DNA of 64,000 nt from Rhodosorus marinus. Lineage: Eukaryota > Rhodophyta > Stylonematophyceae > Stylonematales > Stylonemataceae. A program made the translations under genes and the position numbers. Of the stretch, positions 61,296 through 64,000 are shown piece by piece. Each line of letters begins with the position of its first letter. The stretch's first letter is position 1. The DNA lies in assembly GCA_029953675.1 (NCBI GenBank), contig JAMWBK010000002.1:1364001-1428000 (forward strand). Reading direction: 5' to 3'. Under the pieces are notes generated by a model that had not been told where the DNA came from, did no database searches, and was given only the letters and a program-made list of their open reading frames with translations.

Positions 61296-62708
61296 ATGGA
61301 GTTTTCAGATACAATTGACTCGACGTGCCAGGCGAAGATGTCCTGGAACGGAGAGCTCGTGGCGGGAATGGAGGGGCAGCTTCTTGTCATTAGGAATACT
61401 CAGACTGCTGAGGATGTTCAGGTACGCTTGGGTTTCCATGATGGGGGGCGCTGGGTTCACGCGCTCCTCGTTCATTTCTTTTCACACTCACCGGGTGAAA
61501 GAGACCTGTATCGTCGAGAGCCTAATAAAACTCTTTTCTTACAGGCGTTTCAAATAGACTCTCCTGTTAGAGAGCTGAAGTGGTCCCCTGACAGTGAGTT
61601 GGTGATGTGCATAAACGTGAAATCGATGACGATTGACGTGAGATCCGTATGTGATCCAGAGTGGAAATGTACAATAACTGAAGGATACAATCATATTTGC
61701 GATGCAGTGTGGGGACCAGATTCGAGATGTATAGTTTCAATAGCCAAAGCAGATCTTCGGGCGACGGTTTGGTCTCTGGTGTCCGTGGACGCCCTGTGCG
61801 ACATCCCGGGTCCAAGACATGGAGCGAAGGGGATAAATTTCCGATCGGACGGCTCGTATGCTGCAGTTGCATCGAGGAAAAGTGGGCGAGATCTCGTCAC
61901 TATATACGACACAGTTTCGTGGAGGGAAACGGCTTCTTTTGACCCCTTGACGAAAGATCTTGCCGGATTGAGCTGGAGCCCTGATGGACATTGCCTCGCC
62001 GTGTGGGACTCCAGAATGGAATATTTTTTGGGTTTGTTTACGGCGAACGGAATCCTGTTGAACAGATATACTGCCTATCGAAATGCTTTGGGAGTCGTTG
62101 CTGTGGAGTGGTCTGCGCTGGGGGAAATGATTGCTGTCGCAAGTTGTGATGGCTACGTACGGATTCTGGCAACAGCCACATGGAGAGTTTTATGCGAGTT
62201 TGAGCACACTGATAAGGTGGTCAACACTGTCACATTCAAGGAGAGCTTTATACATGTTGATGAAGGAGACCCGAGAATTGGCTACAATGCTTCGGACGGG
62301 GAGAATGTCATTACACTGAGGGACGAACAGCAAAAACAGACTTCCTCTTTTACGCGGGACTTTGCCAAGCTGGAGTGGAACTCGAAAGGAACCTATATAG
62401 CGTGTGTCGATTCCGCCTATCCAAACGTTGTTCAGATCTGGGATATCCGTGGAAGACAGCAGGCTGCGGTTATCGTTCAGCGCAGCCCTGTTACCGACTT
62501 GAAGTGGGATATTTCTAGCGACAGACTCGGACTCTGCACCGCGAACTCCTACCTCTATTCCTGGAGACCGGAGGGTTCGTCGTGTATCTCCTTGCCACTT
62601 GACGGGTTTTCTTGTCGTCTTCTAGACTTTTCTTGGAACGGAGATTGTATCATGCTGCAAGATCGCGATACATACACCCTGGGATACGATGTATCCGCCA
62701 GCGGATGA
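61296..62708 (+). CDS. WRAP73: WD-repeat protein WRAP73 (WDR8)
   Basis: WRAP73/Wdr8 works with SSX2IP/Msd1 and minus-end kinesins at centrosomes and spindle poles. Two exons (61296-61421, 61545-62708) give 429 residues; human WRAP73 is 460. The family pattern is clear: IDSPVRELKWSPDSELVMCI, WKCTITEG, CDAVWGPDSRCIVSI, LRATVWSLVS, KGINFRSDGSYAAVA, LAGLSWSPDGHCLAVWDSRM, ALGVVAVEWSALGEMIAVAS, CDGYVRILATATWRV, FAKLEWNSKGTYIACV, PNVVQIWDIRG, SPVTDLKWDISSDRLGLCT and SYLYSWRPEG. It lacks the ~30-residue insertion of the vertebrate protein. The chosen ATG gives MEFSDTIDS, like human MNFSEVF; the in-frame upstream start adds only seven residues. Confidence 0.94.
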   Translation: MEFSDTIDSTCQAKMSWNGELVAGMEGQLLVIRNTQTAEDVQVRLGFHDGGRWVHALLVHFFSHSPGERDLYRREPNKTLFLQAFQIDSPVRELKWSPDSELVMCINVKSMTIDVRSVCDPEWKCTITEGYNHICDAVWGPDSRCIVSIAKADLRATVWSLVSVDALCDIPGPRHGAKGINFRSDGSYAAVASRKSGRDLVTIYDTVSWRETASFDPLTKDLAGLSWSPDGHCLAVWDSRMEYFLGLFTANGILLNRYTAYRNALGVVAVEWSALGEMIAVASCDGYVRILATATWRVLCEFEHTDKVVNTVTFKESFIHVDEGDPRIGYNASDGENVITLRDEQQKQTSSFTRDFAKLEWNSKGTYIACVDSAYPNVVQIWDIRGRQQAAVIVQRSPVTDLKWDISSDRLGLCTANSYLYSWRPEGSSCISLPLDGFSCRLLDFSWNGDCIMLQDRDTYTLGYDVSASG

Positions 62709-64000
62709 AGACCCTAGGCCTGTATGTCACACCAACTTTGAGAAAAACCGAAACTAGATAAAACTTTTCAGTTTGAAAATAGATTTGGGGTCGAGCTATG
62801 TATAAATCTACCTCGTTCCCCTTCAACTGTGAAGCTCGAACAGTGCCTGATCCAACGACGGGACCAGCACCAACATTGCGCTCGACTCGCATCGGCAATA
62901 CTATGTTGCCAAAATCAACAACCAAATCCACCATGAAATACCCAATTCATTTATAATAAAGTTTATAAACATCTTCGCCCAAATTTCAAGCTATACATAG
63001 ATTTGAATACCTACAATTGAATAAAAATGGACTCTATTCAAATAAAATTTCACAAAACCTATTAATGATTCACATTAATTGGAAAATAGTAGTAAATTTA
63101 CAGAAACAAGCCTAAGCGGATCCGTAGGCGTTCAGAAGCAAACACCAACTGCTAGTTACGCACCAGCTTTCGAGCGGGCTGACAGTCTCTAAGCAGAGCG
63201 AGGACTACCCATGGGGAGCCGGACGATGGAGCGATGTGCATGTTACATACCTCTGCATTCTGCAGGTATTCGATCCCGCTGATTTGAGCACGCGTAGTGC
63301 CGAGCCGGCTACGAATAGAAGGATGAAGACTTGTGGATACTCGTGCGGCAGAGCGTGTCCTGAAACCTCCATCATCATAACATACAAGAAAAGCTGTTAA
63401 TGAGTCGGGAGGGGGAAGTTTCTGGAGACCACCGTCCCCATCAGCTTTGCCCCTTCCCAGACTATGTGAATCTCATCAAAAAAACATCCACCGCTGCTTT
63501 GTTCGGTTTTCAATGTTGAATATTTCCTTGTCGCGGATTATGAAGCCATCGAGTCGGTATTGCCAACTCGATGGCTTCATAATCGATAGTCGTGGAACAA
63601 ACGGTTTCCTTTTTGTAAATAAAAATTCAGTGTTTCGACTGTGTTAGATGAGGCGACAAAAAAAAATATCAAAACACTGCGATCGATGATTTCATATCTG
63701 GGGTCGGTTCATGGAGCACTCTAGAGTAGCCCGGAATGGATATCAGTTGTTTTAAATATAAAACGCCCAGAAACGTATCAAAAGGAAAATCTCCCCCCCC
63801 CCCTTCTTTTGCGAGAAACACCTTACACAGCATTTCTTGCAACCGTGGATAAGAGCTTTTCTTGTGGATTGTTTATGTACGCAGGGACTATCAAAGTCAG
63901 CCATTCAATCCTTTCACATATATATAGACTGAAATATCGATTGAACTAGCCTTTAAATCTTTTTCATAACCCGTACGATAGAATGCCACGAAGGCAGCAT
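62709..64000. other. Right-end intergenic region
   Basis: 1.3 kb. AT-rich at 62930-63110, a strong hairpin at 63536-63584 and a C-run at 63792-63803. A minus-strand ORF at 62650-62934 (MVDLVVDFGNIVLPM) overlaps the WRAP73 3' end and is unsupported. Confidence 0.5.
63536..63584. repeat. Perfect 19-bp inverted repeat, 11-nt loop
   Basis: GATTATGAAGCCATCGAGT / CGGTATTGCCA / ACTCGATGGCTTCATAATC. Two further GC pairs can form inside the loop after one mismatch. No other terminal repeats or ORF around it. Confidence 0.9.

Noticed and set aside
62650-62934. 94-codon minus ORF beginning MVDLVVDFGNIVLPM
   Set aside because: Its 3' half overlaps the WRAP73 end, and no second exon or family is apparent.

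Overview
This is a nuclear contig from a eukaryote. Genes are split by short GT-AG introns of about 45-200 bp, spread at roughly one gene per 3 kb over both strands, with no operons and no organellar or bacterial gene content. The gene mix suggests a photosynthetic protist. It includes a four-EF-hand calcium-dependent protein kinase, a RUS/DUF647 protein with a photolyase-like module, an argC-type arginine enzyme, a GLYR1-type glyoxylate/succinic semialdehyde reductase, a CRM/YhbY RNA-binding protein and a GARP/SHAQKYF-type MYB factor. A red alga or a related alga fits best, but that is inference from gene content only.

Layout. 0.1-2.2 kb (+): CDPK, cut at its 5' end. 2.6-5.6 kb (-): a RUS/DUF647 gene directly preceded by exons encoding the N-terminal half of a photolyase/cryptochrome; the exons splice in frame and may form one fusion gene. 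8.0-9.4 kb (+): PP4 catalytic subunit. 10.1-10.7 kb (+): EMC4. 12.3-14.1 kb (+): catalase. 15.1-17.6 kb (+): BRAP2-type RING/UBP ubiquitin ligase. 18.6-19.4 kb (-): a SAP/HeH-like single-pass membrane protein. 20.9-21.8 kb (+): RCE1 CAAX protease. 22.6-25.9 kb (+): a large protein resembling SLF2/CANIN SMC5/6 adaptors. 27.5-28.9 kb (+): acidic-repeat protein with a C-terminal CBM48. 29.3-30.5 kb (-) and 33.9-35.0 kb (-): two beta-hydroxyacid dehydrogenases flanking argC (32.0-33.5 kb, +). 39.2 kb (+): MYB. 41-42.1 kb (+): a cysteine synthase broken by frameshifts. 43.1-43.8 kb (+): CRM protein. 44.2-48.8 kb (-): DHX16/Prp2 DEAH helicase. 49.9-52.0 kb (-): intronless PiT phosphate transporter. 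52.0-56.7 kb: a repeat-rich gap. 56.7 kb (+): a small putatively myristoylated protein. 58.7-59.2 kb: an inverted Ty3/gypsy reverse-transcriptase relic. 59.2-60.3 kb (+): HDHD2-like HAD phosphatase. 61.3-62.7 kb (+): WRAP73.

The genes do not form one pathway. They are housekeeping and signalling functions (calcium signalling, dephosphorylation, ER insertion, prenyl-protein processing, splicing, arginine and sulfur metabolism, phosphate uptake). The most unusual items are the photolyase-half plus RUS arrangement, the SLF2-like protein, the broken cysteine synthase beside a copied scrap of the DHX16 gene, and the fold-back tandem repeat near 55.3 kb. Many genes also carry a strongly purine-rich sense-strand leader just before the start codon, which creates long proline/serine-rich antisense ORFs that are not genes.
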